Positions 14,744 through 24,004 of a stretch of 64,000 nt of DNA are shown here, one piece after another. Origin of the DNA: Bradyrhizobium jicamae (GTDB taxonomy: Bacteria; Pseudomonadota; Alphaproteobacteria; Rhizobiales; Xanthobacteraceae). The stretch is taken from positions 62,001 to 126,000 of the forward strand of contig NZ_JAFCJX010000005.1 of assembly GCF_018130695.1 (NCBI RefSeq), in the 5' to 3' direction. Under the pieces are notes generated by a model. The model saw only the letters and a list, made by a program, of their open reading frames with translations. It was not told the DNA's origin and searched no databases. Made by a program: the position numbers and the translations under genes. How positions within the stretch are numbered: position 1 is the stretch's first letter; every line of letters begins with the position of its first letter.

Positions 14744-16560
14744 ACGACTTCGTCGTCCGCTTCGCCAACGTCAACGGTTCGGGCTCGGCGTCCGCCAACG
14801 AACTGTTCGCGCGCTCGATCCTGCGCCACGGCGTGCCGGTGTCACCGCGCAACATCTTCCCGTCCAACATCCAGGGTCTGCCGACCTGGTACGAGGTGCG
14901 GGTCACCGAAGCCGGCCATCTCGGCGCACGCGGCGGCGTCGACATGATGGTGGCGATGAACCCGCAGACCTGGGACAAGGACGTCGCCGGCATCGAGCCG
15001 GGCGGCTACCTGTTCTACGATTCGACCAAGCCGATGCCGACGTCGAAATTCCGCGAGGACATCAACGTCATCGGCGTGCCCCTGACCGCGATCACCAACT
15101 CGACCTACACCGATCCGCGGCAGCGCCAGCTGTTCAAGAACATCATCTATCTCGGCGCGCTCTCGGCGCTGCTCGACATGGACCCGAAGGTGATCGAGCA
15201 GCTGATCGGCGAGCAGTACAAGGGCAAGGAGAAACTGCTCTCGTCCAACGTCCACGCGCTGCATCTCGGCCGCGACTGGGCGCTGCAGAACCTGAAGTGC
15301 CCGATCGGCTTGCGGGTCAAGAAGTCCGACAAGGTCGGCGACCGCATCTTCATCGAAGGCAACAGCGCGGCCGCGCTTGGCGCGGTCTATGGCGGCGCCA
15401 CGGTTTGCGCCTGGTATCCGATCACGCCATCCTCGTCGGTGGCGGAGGCGTTCACCGCGCACTGCAAGAAGTATCGTCACGATCCTGAAACGGGCAAGGC
15501 GAAATACGCCATCGTGCAGGGTGAGGACGAACTGGCCTCGATCGGCATCGTGATCGGCGCCTCCTGGAACGGCGCGCGTGCGTTCACCGCGACATCGGGC
15601 CCCGGCGTCTCCCTGATGACCGAGTTCATCGGCCTCTCCTATTTCGCCGAGATTCCCGCCGTGATCATGAACATCCAGCGCGCCGGCCCCTCGACGGGCA
15701 TGCCGACCCGCACCCAGCAATGCGACATCATCGCCTGCGCCTATGCCTCGCATGGCGACACCAAGCACATCCTGCTGTTCCCGGAAGATCCGGCCGAGGC
15801 ATTCGAGTTCGCGGCGCAGTCGTTCGATCTCGCCGAGCGGCTGCAGACCATGATCTTCCTGATGCTCGATCTCGACATCGGCATGAACCACCGGCTGTCC
15901 CGCCCGCTGAAGTGGGACGACGCCCGGCAGTATGACCGCGGCAAGGTGATGACCGCTGACATGCTGGAGGAGGGCCGCGACTTCGGCCGCTATCTCGACG
16001 TCGACGGCGACGGCATCCCCTACCGCACCTATCCCGGCACGCATCCGACCAAGGGCTCCTACTTCACCCGCGGCACCTCGCGCGACCGCTACGCCCGCTA
16101 CTCGGAAGAAGGCGCCGTCTACGCCGACAACATGCAGCGGCTGGTGCGCAAGTTCGAGACCGCGCAGGATCTGGTGCCGCGACCGTTGCAGGCCAATGCG
16201 GAGAGGCCCACCAAATACGGCGTGATCTATTTCGGCTCGACGTCGCCGGCGATGGACGAGGCGATCGGACTGCTGGAGGCGCGCGGGCACCTGCTCGACC
16301 GGATGCGGATCCGCGCCTTCCCGTTCCACTCCAGCGTCGCAAGCTTCATCGCCGATCACGACTTCGTCTATGTGGTCGAGCAGAACCGCGACGCGCAGCT
16401 GCGCCAGTTGATCGTCAACGAGAACGGCATCGATCCCGTGCGGCTGGTGCCGATCCTGCATTATGACGGCACACCCATCACCGCCCGTTTCATCGCCAAT
16501 TCCATTGGCGACCACCAGGACCACCTGAAGGTGACCCCGCTTCGCAAGGCCGTGTCATGA
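14713..16560 (+). CDS. korA: 2-oxoacid:ferredoxin oxidoreductase, fused gamma-alpha subunit
   Basis: A 615-residue protein starting MSVQSPISSVNDFVVRFANVNG at ATG 14713; the start is inside the end of the previous gene. The N-terminal ~190 residues are the gamma domain (GSGSASANELFARSILRHG) and the rest is the alpha/pyrimidine-binding domain (CAWYPITPSSSVAEAF near residue 235, TATSGPGVSLMTEFIGL, PSTGMPTRTQQ). KorA-type subunits work with KorB to oxidise 2-oxoacids such as 2-oxoglutarate to the CoA thioester and CO2, reducing ferredoxin, in the cytoplasm. The gene symbol is by family; pyruvate or branched-chain substrates are possible. Its stop overlaps korB by 4 nt. Confidence 0.88.
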   Translation: MSVQSPISSVNDFVVRFANVNGSGSASANELFARSILRHGVPVSPRNIFPSNIQGLPTWYEVRVTEAGHLGARGGVDMMVAMNPQTWDKDVAGIEPGGYLFYDSTKPMPTSKFREDINVIGVPLTAITNSTYTDPRQRQLFKNIIYLGALSALLDMDPKVIEQLIGEQYKGKEKLLSSNVHALHLGRDWALQNLKCPIGLRVKKSDKVGDRIFIEGNSAAALGAVYGGATVCAWYPITPSSSVAEAFTAHCKKYRHDPETGKAKYAIVQGEDELASIGIVIGASWNGARAFTATSGPGVSLMTEFIGLSYFAEIPAVIMNIQRAGPSTGMPTRTQQCDIIACAYASHGDTKHILLFPEDPAEAFEFAAQSFDLAERLQTMIFLMLDLDIGMNHRLSRPLKWDDARQYDRGKVMTADMLEEGRDFGRYLDVDGDGIPYRTYPGTHPTKGSYFTRGTSRDRYARYSEEGAVYADNMQRLVRKFETAQDLVPRPLQANAERPTKYGVIYFGSTSPAMDEAIGLLEARGHLLDRMRIRAFPFHSSVASFIADHDFVYVVEQNRDAQLRQLIVNENGIDPVRLVPILHYDGTPITARFIANSIGDHQDHLKVTPLRKAVS

Positions 16561-17612
16561 CCTATATCGCAAAGCCGAAATTCCATCACCCGAGCCTGAA
16601 GAAGAACGACCTCGGCTACACCCATCGTGATTACGAGGGCAAGATCTCGACGCTGTGCGCCGGCTGCGGCCACGACTCGATTACCGCCTCGATCATCGAG
16701 GCCTGTTACGAGCTCTCGATCGAGCCGCACCGGGTGGCGAAGATCTCCGGCATCGGCTGTTCTTCCAAGACGCCCGACTATTTCCTCGGCAATTCGCACG
16801 GCTTCAACTCGGTGCACGGCCGCATGCCGTCGGTCCTGACCGGCGCCAACCTCGCCAACCGCGATTTGATCTATCTCGGCGTCTCCGGCGACGGCGACAG
16901 CGCTTCCATCGGCTTCGGCCAGTTCGCGCACTCGATCCGGCGCGGTGTCAACATGACCTACATCGTCGAGAACAACGGCGTGTACGGCCTGACCAAGGGC
17001 CAGTTCTCGGCGACCGCCGACCGCGGCTCGAAGTCGAAGAAGGGCGTCACCAACACCGACAATGCGATCGATCTGGTGGCGATCGCGCTGCAGCTCGGGG
17101 CCACCTTCGTGGCGCGCAGCTTCTCCGGCGACAAGACGCAACTGGTGCCGCTGATTGCCGCTGCGATCCGCCACAAGGGCGCGTCCTTCATCGACGTGAT
17201 CAGCCCCTGCATCGCCTTCAACAACCATGCCGGCTCGACCAAGAGTTTTGACTATGTCCGCGAGCACAATGACGCGGTGAACCGGCTCGACGTGCTGGTC
17301 GGCCGTGATCCGATCAGCGTCGATTACGCACCCGGCACCGTGCAGGTGGTCGAGCAGCATGACGGCACCAAGCTCGCGCTGCGCAAGCTCGACGCCGACT
17401 ACGATCCGCATGACCGGCTCGGCGCCCAGACCTTCCTCGCCAGGCACGCCGCGAAGGGGCAGATCGTCACCGGCTTGCTCTATGTCGATCCCGAAGCCGA
17501 CGATCTGCACACCCATCTCGACACGGTGGAGACGCCGCTCAATACGCTGGAGGCGGACACGCTGTGCCCGGGCTCGGCCGTGCTGGACAAGATCAACGCG
17601 AGCCTGCGGTAG
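16557..17612 (+). CDS. korB: 2-oxoacid:ferredoxin oxidoreductase, beta subunit
   Basis: A 351-residue thiamine-diphosphate-binding subunit. Visible features are the cluster-ligand stretch LCAGCGHDSITASI near residues 33-40, the GIGCSSK stretch, and the ThDP/Mg motif GDGDSASIGFGQ near residue 111 followed by VENNGVYGLTKGQ. The start ATG 16557 overlaps the korA stop (ATGA). Together with korA and the upstream FAD/Fe-S subunit it forms an oxidoreductase operon. An inverted-repeat element follows 5 nt after the stop. Aerobic alphaproteobacteria normally use 2-oxoacid dehydrogenases, so this ferredoxin-type enzyme may serve low-oxygen life. Confidence 0.9.
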   Translation: MTYIAKPKFHHPSLKKNDLGYTHRDYEGKISTLCAGCGHDSITASIIEACYELSIEPHRVAKISGIGCSSKTPDYFLGNSHGFNSVHGRMPSVLTGANLANRDLIYLGVSGDGDSASIGFGQFAHSIRRGVNMTYIVENNGVYGLTKGQFSATADRGSKSKKGVTNTDNAIDLVAIALQLGATFVARSFSGDKTQLVPLIAAAIRHKGASFIDVISPCIAFNNHAGSTKSFDYVREHNDAVNRLDVLVGRDPISVDYAPGTVQVVEQHDGTKLALRKLDADYDPHDRLGAQTFLARHAAKGQIVTGLLYVDPEADDLHTHLDTVETPLNTLEADTLCPGSAVLDKINASLR

Positions 17613-17615
17613 GCT

Positions 17616-17857
17616 TCACCTCTCCCCGCGCTTTGCGGGGAGAGGTCGACGCCGGAGCGCAGCGCAGGCGGCGGGTGAGGGGCCATGCACGGCGCTGCCG
17701 CACAAGCAGCCTTTCCGACTCCTCGATACTGTCTGACTTCTCGATAGATGAGTCGGCACGTTGCGAACCTGTAGCAGGTAGCGTGCCTTGCCCCTCACCC
17801 GGATTGCGCTCCGCGCAATCCGACCTCTCCCCGCTGAAGAGCGGGGAGAGGTGAAGA
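17616..17857. repeat. inverted pair of Bradyrhizobium-type intergenic repeats
   Basis: Two related elements face each other. The first has ACCTCTCCCCGC / GCGGGGAGAGGT (17618-17646, 5-nt loop) and ends in GGGTGAGGGG; the second begins CCCCTCACCC at 17791 and ends with ACCTCTCCCCGCT / AGCGGGGAGAGGT (17823-17852, 4-nt loop). They fill most of the 250-nt gap between convergent korB and spoVR and can form a long hairpin. Such CTCTCCCCGC elements are abundant in Bradyrhizobium genomes. They likely help terminate both transcripts. Confidence 0.75.
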
Positions 17858-17862
17858 GGTCT

Positions 17863-19395
17863 TTAAGCCGCCACCGCCGCGGTGCGCGGGCTGACGACGT
17901 ATTCCTTCAGCACCTTGTCGCCGTCGACTTCGGTCAGCGCGACGTCGTAGGTCCAGAGGTCGGCGAGGTGCTGCAGCACGCGGCGCGCGTCGGTTTCGTT
18001 GAGCTGCGAGCCCTTCACCGTCGAATGGCGCAGCATCAGGCGACGGTCGCCGGCGAGGTCGACGTCGACCACCTCGATATTGGCGTCGATGAAGCCGACA
18101 TCGTATTGCCGCGACAGCTCGCGCCTGACCCGGCGATAGCCGCGCTCGTCATGGATGGCGTCGACCTTGATGCCGTTGGTGTCGGCTGGATTATCGTGCA
18201 GATGGAAGAGACGGAAGCGGCGGATCAGCGCCGGGCTCAGGAACTGGCCGATGAAGCTTTCATCGCGGTAATTGGCCCAGATATCGCGCAGCACGCCCTC
18301 GACGTCGCCCTTGCCGGCGATATCCGGGAACCACTCGCGGTCCTCCTGCTCCGGATTGGTCACGATGCGTTCGATGTCCTGCATCATGGCGAAGCCGAGT
18401 GCATAGGGGTTGAAGCCGGACCAGCGGCGGTCGTCGAACTCCGGCTGGAACACCACATTGGTGTGCGAGCCCAGGAATTCGAGGAAGTTGCCGTCGGAAA
18501 TCTGGCCCTGCTGATGCAGGCGGCTCATGATGCGGTAATGCACGTAGGTCGCGGTGCCCTCGTTCATCACCTTGGTCTGGCCCTGCGGATAGAAGTACTG
18601 CGCGATGTGGCGCACGATCCGGATGATCTCGCGCTGCCAGGGGTGCAACCGCGGCGCGGTCTTCTCCAGGAAGCGAAGGATGTTCTCCTGCGGCAGCCCG
18701 AGCAGCGCACGGCGGCGCTCGGCGGAGAGTGTCGTGGTGTTCTTGGTCTTGGTGGTCGGCACCGTCCGCCAGAGGTCGTTGAACGCAGCCTCCTCGTGGC
18801 GGCGACGATCGCCGGCGCGCTTCTCCTCGGCGCGAAGATCGAGCGTCTTCTTGCCGGGATAGCGGTCGATGCCGTGCGACATCAGCGCATGCGCGGCGTC
18901 GAGCGTGCGCTCGACCGCGAGGCGGCCGTGACGCTCCTCGCAGGCCATGATGTAGCCCTTGGCGAATTCGAGATAGTCGAGGATGCCGTCGGCATCGGTC
19001 CACTGCTTGAACAAATAATTGTTCTTGAAGAAGTGGTTGTGGCCGAAGGCTGCGTGCGCGATCACCAGCGTCTGCATCGTCGCGGTGTTTTCCTCCATCA
19101 GGTAGGAAATGCACGGCGAGGAGTTGATCACAATCTCATAGGCGAGGCCCATCAGGCCCTTGCGGTAGGACGCTTCCTGGAAGGCGAACTGCTTGCCGAA
19201 CGACCAGTGCTTGTAGAACAAGGGCATGCCGACCGACGAATAGGCGTCCAGCATCTGCTCGGCGGTGATGACCTCGATCTGGTTCGGATAGACGTCGAGA
19301 CCGAGCTCTTTCCTGGCGATCTCCTCGCAGGCGTCGTGGACGCGCTGCAGGGTGTGGAAATCCCAATCGGCGCCTTCGAACAGCAGTCCCGCCAT
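17863..19395 (-). CDS. SpoVR/YcgB family protein
   Basis: A 510-residue protein, the usual length of the SpoVR family. It starts MAGLLFEGADWDFHTLQRVH at ATG 19395; a longer in-frame extension to 19527 overlaps yeaH and was rejected. Characteristic stretches are CEEIARKELGLDVYPNQIEV, PLFYKHWSFGKQF, YEIVINSSPCISYLMEENT and GHNHFFKNNYLF. Its ATG shares one base with the yeaH stop (TGATG), so it is translated with yeaH. In many bacteria prkA, yeaH and spoVR form one stress or stationary-phase operon, and that is the layout here. The molecular function is not known; it is cytoplasmic. Confidence 0.92.
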   Translation of the reverse strand: MAGLLFEGADWDFHTLQRVHDACEEIARKELGLDVYPNQIEVITAEQMLDAYSSVGMPLFYKHWSFGKQFAFQEASYRKGLMGLAYEIVINSSPCISYLMEENTATMQTLVIAHAAFGHNHFFKNNYLFKQWTDADGILDYLEFAKGYIMACEERHGRLAVERTLDAAHALMSHGIDRYPGKKTLDLRAEEKRAGDRRRHEEAAFNDLWRTVPTTKTKNTTTLSAERRRALLGLPQENILRFLEKTAPRLHPWQREIIRIVRHIAQYFYPQGQTKVMNEGTATYVHYRIMSRLHQQGQISDGNFLEFLGSHTNVVFQPEFDDRRWSGFNPYALGFAMMQDIERIVTNPEQEDREWFPDIAGKGDVEGVLRDIWANYRDESFIGQFLSPALIRRFRLFHLHDNPADTNGIKVDAIHDERGYRRVRRELSRQYDVGFIDANIEVVDVDLAGDRRLMLRHSTVKGSQLNETDARRVLQHLADLWTYDVALTEVDGDKVLKEYVVSPRTAAVAA

Positions 19396-20672
19396 CAGGC
19401 CACCCTCTCCTGCGCGCCGCGCTTCTTGAACAAATCCTGGAACACCGGGAAGATCTCGCCGCGCTCGCTGACCTTGCGCATCGACAGCGGCGCGCCGTCG
19501 TTGCGCAGACGCTCGTACAGCGTCCACAGCGAGGAGTCGGGCATGTCGAACGTGTAGTTGGCAGCCTCGCCGACCTCGAGATAGGCGAAGAACTGACAGA
19601 CGGGCAGGATCTTCTCGGTCAGGAGCTGTCCGGTCAGCGCACTGTCCGACGTCATGTTGTCACCGTCGGAGGCCTGCGCCGCATAGATGTTCCAGTCGGC
19701 GGGGCGGAAGCGCGTCCGCAGGATGTCGGTCATCGCGACCAGCGCGCTCGACACCAGCGTGCCGCCGGAGGCCGGGCCGTGGAAGAATGTATCCTCGTCG
19801 ACTTCCTCGGCGCGGTCGGTATGGCGAATGAACACGATCTCGACGTGCTTGTAGCGCCGCTTCAGGAACACGTAGAGCAGCATGTAGAACCGCTTGGCGA
19901 GGTCCTTCATGTGCTCGGACATCGAGCCCGACACGTCCATCAGGCAGAACATCACCGCCTGCGCCACCGGCTTCGGCACGGTCTCGAAGCGGCGATAGCG
20001 GATGTCGATCGGATCGATGAACGGGATCCGCTTGAACTTGGCCTTTAAGGCCTCGAGCTGAGCGCGGATCTCGGTACGGCGCTTCTCGTCGTCGCATTCG
20101 GCGAGTTCCGCCTCGAGCGCGTCGATGTCCTCCTGGCGCGGCCTTCGCAGCGCAACACGCCGCGCCAGCGCCCGGCTCACGGTGCGGCTGACCGAGATGT
20201 TCGCGGGCGAGCCCGACGTGGCGTAGCCGGCGCGCTGCAGGCCCTCGTGTTCGGTCTCCGCCAGCTTGCGCTTGGCAAGGTCGGGCAGTTCCAGATCGTC
20301 GAGGAACAGGTCGACGAACTCGTCACGGCTGAGCACGAAGCGGAAGGCATCCTCGCTGTCGCCCTCACCGGCGCCGGACCCTTTGCCGCCGCTTTGGCTC
20401 GGCCGGGGCAGATAGTCGCCCTCGACGAATTTCTTGTTGCCGGGCAGCACCATGTCCCGGGTTCCACCCTCGCGGCGGAACCGCGGTTCCTCCATCCCGT
20501 CCATGGGGATCGCGACTTCGCCGCCTTCGAGGACATCCTTGATGTCCCGATCCTGAGAGGTTTTCTTGACGGCTCCCTGCACCAGAGCCTTGGCTCGCCG
20601 GAGGAACCGCTGGCGGTTCTCGAGGCTCTTGCTACCCGGATTCAGGCGCCGATCGACGATATGAATGGCCAC
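19395..20672 (-). CDS. yeaH: YeaH/DUF444 VWA-like protein
   Basis: A 425-residue protein beginning MAIHIVDRRLNPGSKSLENR, the family's standard N-terminus; the start codon is GTG at 20672. The N-terminal 100 residues are charged and disordered (GGKGSGAGEGDSED). From about residue 240 it has a von Willebrand A-like domain with the metal site DVSGSMSEHM. It sits between prkA and spoVR on the same strand and overlaps spoVR by one base. Enterobacterial YeaH works with the kinase YeaG (PrkA) in nitrogen and stress responses. No membrane segments. The start codon has no strong Shine-Dalgarno. Confidence 0.92.
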   Translation of the reverse strand: MAIHIVDRRLNPGSKSLENRQRFLRRAKALVQGAVKKTSQDRDIKDVLEGGEVAIPMDGMEEPRFRREGGTRDMVLPGNKKFVEGDYLPRPSQSGGKGSGAGEGDSEDAFRFVLSRDEFVDLFLDDLELPDLAKRKLAETEHEGLQRAGYATSGSPANISVSRTVSRALARRVALRRPRQEDIDALEAELAECDDEKRRTEIRAQLEALKAKFKRIPFIDPIDIRYRRFETVPKPVAQAVMFCLMDVSGSMSEHMKDLAKRFYMLLYVFLKRRYKHVEIVFIRHTDRAEEVDEDTFFHGPASGGTLVSSALVAMTDILRTRFRPADWNIYAAQASDGDNMTSDSALTGQLLTEKILPVCQFFAYLEVGEAANYTFDMPDSSLWTLYERLRNDGAPLSMRKVSERGEIFPVFQDLFKKRGAQERVA

Positions 20673-20686
20673 GTTGCATCCACTCT

Positions 20687-20805
20687 AGATCATGATGCGA
20701 TTCACAGCATCACATCATGATCTGCTGTCTTTGTTGAGCACGATTTTTTGGAACAACCGGCCCCGCCAAGGCGCTGACGCGCTCGGCGGGGTTGAAATCA
20801 TGCTC
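20687..20805. repeat. palindromic elements between prkA and yeaH
   Basis: Two structures fill the 132-nt gap. AGATCATGATG / CATCATGATCT (20687-20697, 20713-20723) is a perfect 11-bp hairpin. GAGCACGATTT / AAATCATGCTC (20736-20746, 20795-20805) pairs 10 of 11 and encloses CCCCGCC / GGCGGGG. The second reaches into the prkA stop codon. They resemble Rhizobiales CATGATC palindromes and may set the ratio of prkA to yeaH-spoVR transcript. Confidence 0.6.
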
Positions 20806-22748
20806 TAGCCGGCCTGCTTCACCCGCATGTACCATTCGACCAGACGGCGAACCTGGCGCTCGGTGTAACCGCGCTCCACCATCCGTGCGACGAACTCGCC
20901 GTGCTTCTTCTCGGTCTCGCCATCCTTCTTCGAACCGAAGGAGATGACGGGCAAGAGATCCTCGACCTGCGAGAAGATGCGCTTCTCGATCACGTCGCGG
21001 ACTTTCTCGTAGGACGTCCAGCTCGGGTTCTTGCCGTTGTTGTGGGCCCGCGAGCGCAGCGAGAACTTGACGACCTCGTTGCGGAAGTCCTTCGGGTTGG
21101 CGATGCCGGCGGGCTTCTCGATCTTGGTCAGCTCCTGGTTCAGGAGCTCGCGATTCATCAGCTGGCCGGTGTCGGGATCCTTGAAGTCCTGGTCCTCGAT
21201 CCAGGCGTCGGCGTAGTCGACGTAGCGATCGAACAGGTTCTGGCCGTAATCGGCGTAGGATTCCAGATAGGCCTTCTGGATCTCGTTGCCGATGAACTCG
21301 GCGTAGCGCGGCGCGAGATCGGCCTTGATGAATTCGAGATAGCGCTTCTCGACCTCATCGGGCAGCTGCTCGCGACGGATCGCCTGCTCCAGCACGTACA
21401 TCAGATGCACCGCATCGGCACCGACTTCCGTCGTGTCGTGGTTGAAGGTCGAGGCCAGCACCTTGAAGGCAAAGCGGGTGGAGACGCCGTCCATGCCTTC
21501 GTCGACGCCCGCGGCGTCCTTGTACTCCTGGACGCTGCGCGCCTTGGGATCCGACTCCTTCAGGCTCTCGCCGTCATAGACCCGCATCTTGGCGAATACC
21601 GTGGAGTTCTCATGCCGACGCAGGCGCGACATCACAGAGAAGCGCGACATCGTTTCCAGCGTCGCCGGCGCGCAGGGCGCGGCGGCGAGCTCGGAGCTCT
21701 GGATCAGCTTCTCGTAGATCTTCTGCTCTTCGGTGACGCGCAGGCAGTACGGGACCTTGATGACGCAGATGCGGTCGATGAAGGCCTCGTTGTTCTTGTT
21801 GGTCTTGAAGCTCTGCCACTCCGCTTCGTTGGAGTGCGCCAGGATGACGCCGGTGAAGGGGATCGCGCCGATATTCTCGGTGCCGATGTAGTTGCCTTCC
21901 TGCGTCGCCGTCAGCAGCGGATGCAGCATCTTGATCGGTGCCTTGAACATTTCGACGAACTCGAGCACGCCCTGGTTGGCGCGGTTGAGGCCGCCGGAAT
22001 AGCTGTAGGCGTCGGGATCGTTCTGGGCGTAAGTCTCGAGCTTGCGGATGTCGACCTTGCCGACCAGCGAGGAGATGTCCTGATTGTTCTCGTCGCCGGG
22101 CTCGGTCTTGGCGACCGCGATCTGGCGCAGCCGCGAGGGCTGGAGGCGCGCGACTCGGAATTGCGAGATATCGCCGCCGAAGGCTTCGAGCCGCTTGTAG
22201 GCCCACGGGCTCATCAGACCACTCAGCCTGCGGCGCGGAATGCCGTACTTCTCCTCGATCATCGGCCCGAGCTGATCCGGATCGAACAGGCCGAGCGGGC
22301 TTTCGAACACGGGGCTCAGCTCATCGCCGGCCTTCAGCACATAGATCGGATGGACTTCCATCAACGCCTTGATGCGTTCGGCGAGCGATGACTTGCCGCC
22401 GCCGACCGGGCCGAGCAGATAGAGTATCTGCTTGCGCTCTTCGAGACCCTGGGCTGCGTGCCGGAAGAAGCCGACGAGACGCTCGATCGTATCCTCCATG
22501 CCGTAGAAGCCGGAGAAGGCGGGATAAGAGCGCATCGTGCGGTTCAAAAAAATACGGCCAAGGCGAGGATCCTTGGCCGTGTCGATCATTTGCGGTTCAC
22601 CGATCGCAGCAAGTAACCGTTCTGCGGCATTCGCATATCGCATCGGGTCACTTCGACACGACTCCAGATACTCCGCCATCGACATGTCGGTCTGGCTTCG
22701 CGCTTCGAACGACCTTGCGAAGGCGTTGAACAAAGAATCGTTGTACAT
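20805..22748 (-). CDS. prkA: PrkA family serine protein kinase
   Basis: A 647-residue protein, usual family length, starting MYNDSLFNAFARSFEARSQT at ATG 22748 with GAGAGAGGGA upstream. The N-terminal AAA+-like part holds GPVGGGKSSLAERIKALM near residue 108 (Walker A) and the family's YVLKAGDELSPVFESPLGLF. The C-terminal domain is the PrkA kinase-like region. In E. coli YeaG (PrkA) acts with YeaH in stress and nitrogen-starvation adaptation. First gene of the prkA-yeaH-spoVR minus-strand group. The long upstream gap has a small ACGACT/AGTCGT hairpin (22779-22796) in the leader. No EcfG-type promoter was found for it. Confidence 0.94.
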   Translation of the reverse strand: MYNDSLFNAFARSFEARSQTDMSMAEYLESCRSDPMRYANAAERLLAAIGEPQMIDTAKDPRLGRIFLNRTMRSYPAFSGFYGMEDTIERLVGFFRHAAQGLEERKQILYLLGPVGGGKSSLAERIKALMEVHPIYVLKAGDELSPVFESPLGLFDPDQLGPMIEEKYGIPRRRLSGLMSPWAYKRLEAFGGDISQFRVARLQPSRLRQIAVAKTEPGDENNQDISSLVGKVDIRKLETYAQNDPDAYSYSGGLNRANQGVLEFVEMFKAPIKMLHPLLTATQEGNYIGTENIGAIPFTGVILAHSNEAEWQSFKTNKNNEAFIDRICVIKVPYCLRVTEEQKIYEKLIQSSELAAAPCAPATLETMSRFSVMSRLRRHENSTVFAKMRVYDGESLKESDPKARSVQEYKDAAGVDEGMDGVSTRFAFKVLASTFNHDTTEVGADAVHLMYVLEQAIRREQLPDEVEKRYLEFIKADLAPRYAEFIGNEIQKAYLESYADYGQNLFDRYVDYADAWIEDQDFKDPDTGQLMNRELLNQELTKIEKPAGIANPKDFRNEVVKFSLRSRAHNNGKNPSWTSYEKVRDVIEKRIFSQVEDLLPVISFGSKKDGETEKKHGEFVARMVERGYTERQVRRLVEWYMRVKQAG

Positions 22749-23536
22749 GATCCCTCTCTCCACGATATGAATCGCCGCACGACTGAAACGAGTCGTAACT
22801 TTCAAGAGCACCAAGGATCGAATCAGCGTCGGCGCGCTTCGTCCATTGGACACTCGACCGACTCACTTCGGCAACGCACTGCGTGTGCAGCCTATGCCTT
22901 ATCAACAAGCAGTAAGGTTAATAGTTCATCAACGAGCACTGTCGAGAGCCGGATTTTGGCTTCTGTAGCTCTCCCGCCACATCCGTGGTTTACCGGGGAT
23001 ACAGGCCTTCCAGGGTCGCTACCGAACTGAACAAAATCCACGCTCGGCAATGCACGTTTGGCTCCCTTAAAATGTGTGCTCCCCGCTTGGCGACGTCAAG
23101 ATGTGCACGTTACGGGGTGCGATGAACATTCATTCAGGAAAGCCTTGAACCATCCTCCTCCGGTCGTGACTAAGGCATCGACTACCAACCGATGACCAAC
23201 CAATTCCTGGCAACTCAACGTCGCAGCTTCCGTGCACGAACACTGACGCGTGATGCGTCATGTTTATTCCCGGGAGCCTGCATTCGTTCCTCGCCGTGAG
23301 CGCCTGGAAGCTACGTTTCGAATGTGTCGCCGGTTGCGAGAACGGATGGCATGAGTGTGGCACTAAACGCTTTGTGATCGACGCCTGAACGAAATCGCGA
23401 CATCGGACCACAAACATCCGACGGCGCGGTGTGCCTTGTTTTGCAGGCTTTCGCGCATGTTTGCACGCGCAAAGGAACTCGTCTCGTCGCGCCGTCAATG
23501 CTAGGCTGCGGACAACCACGAAGAACGGAGGATGCG
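22749..23536. other. 788-nt intergenic region upstream of prkA and the DsrE-like gene
   Basis: The genes diverge from this gap. Its base composition is noticeably less GC-rich than the coding parts. Open frames here (for example 22767-23030 plus, 23130-23519 minus) have no recognisable features, codon use unlike the neighbours, and no ribosome sites, so I do not call them. It holds two small hairpins, ACGACT/AGTCGT (22779-22796) and TGACGC/GCGTCA (23244-23260). It may hold promoters, a small RNA, or decayed sequence. Confidence 0.5.
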
Positions 23537-23986
23537 ATGGACCGACGCAACATGTTGTGGAGCGCAGTGACCGCCTTCGGCGCAGTCTTCGCCGCCTCGC
23601 GTGCCAACGCTGCGACCGAAGCGCCTGCCGGCGGCAGGCTGAAGGTGGTCTATCACCTCAGCGATCTCGACAAGGTCAATTTCGTCATCGGCAATATCCA
23701 GAACCATCTCGACGGCGTCGGCGGTCCCGAGAATGTGACGATCGCGCTGGTGGTGCACGGCCAGGCGCTGAAGGCGTTTCATTCTGTCGCAGCCAGCCCC
23801 GATCTGTCGCGCCATGTCGGCCAGTTCGCCAGGGCGGGACTGGAGCTCGCTGCCTGCGGCAACACCATGAAGTCGCAGAATGTCACCCTGAAGGACCTGC
23901 TGCCGGGCTTCATCAGTGCCGACCGCGGCGGCGTGGTGCGCCTCGCCGAACTGCAGTCCCAGGGTTACCTGTACCTGCGGCCCTGA
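23537..23986 (+). CDS. exported DsrE-like protein
   Basis: A 149-residue protein starting MDRRNMLWSAVTAFGAVFAA at ATG 23537 with a perfect GGAGG ribosome site 6-10 nt upstream. The double-arginine start and the Ala-rich segment suggest a Tat or Sec signal ending near ANAA. The mature part has the DsrE/YchN fold (LKVVYHLSDLDKVNFVIGNIQNHLDG, NVTIALVVHGQALKAFH). A single conserved cysteine lies in AACGNTMKSQNVTLKDLLPG, near the family's position. DsrE proteins carry sulfur as persulfide, but exported single-domain forms such as this have no assigned role. The gene stands alone, with a hairpin right after the stop. Confidence 0.85.
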   Translation: MDRRNMLWSAVTAFGAVFAASRANAATEAPAGGRLKVVYHLSDLDKVNFVIGNIQNHLDGVGGPENVTIALVVHGQALKAFHSVAASPDLSRHVGQFARAGLELAACGNTMKSQNVTLKDLLPGFISADRGGVVRLAELQSQGYLYLRP

Positions 23987-23987
23987 C

Positions 23988-24004
23988 GACGGCGCCCCGC
24001 CGTC
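23988..24004 (+). terminator. GC-rich hairpin after the DsrE-like gene
   Basis: GACGGCG / CGCCGTC with a CCC loop begins 2 nt after the stop codon, followed by ATAAAATT. The stem is strong but the T-run is missing. Confidence 0.55.

Noticed and set aside
17616..17857. Insertion sequence or CRISPR
   Set aside because: No transposase, no target duplication, and no regular repeat-spacer pattern; only paired palindromic elements.
22767..23030. 87-codon frame in the prkA upstream gap
   Set aside because: No ribosome site, Ser/Arg-rich without pattern, and it overlaps the prkA leader.
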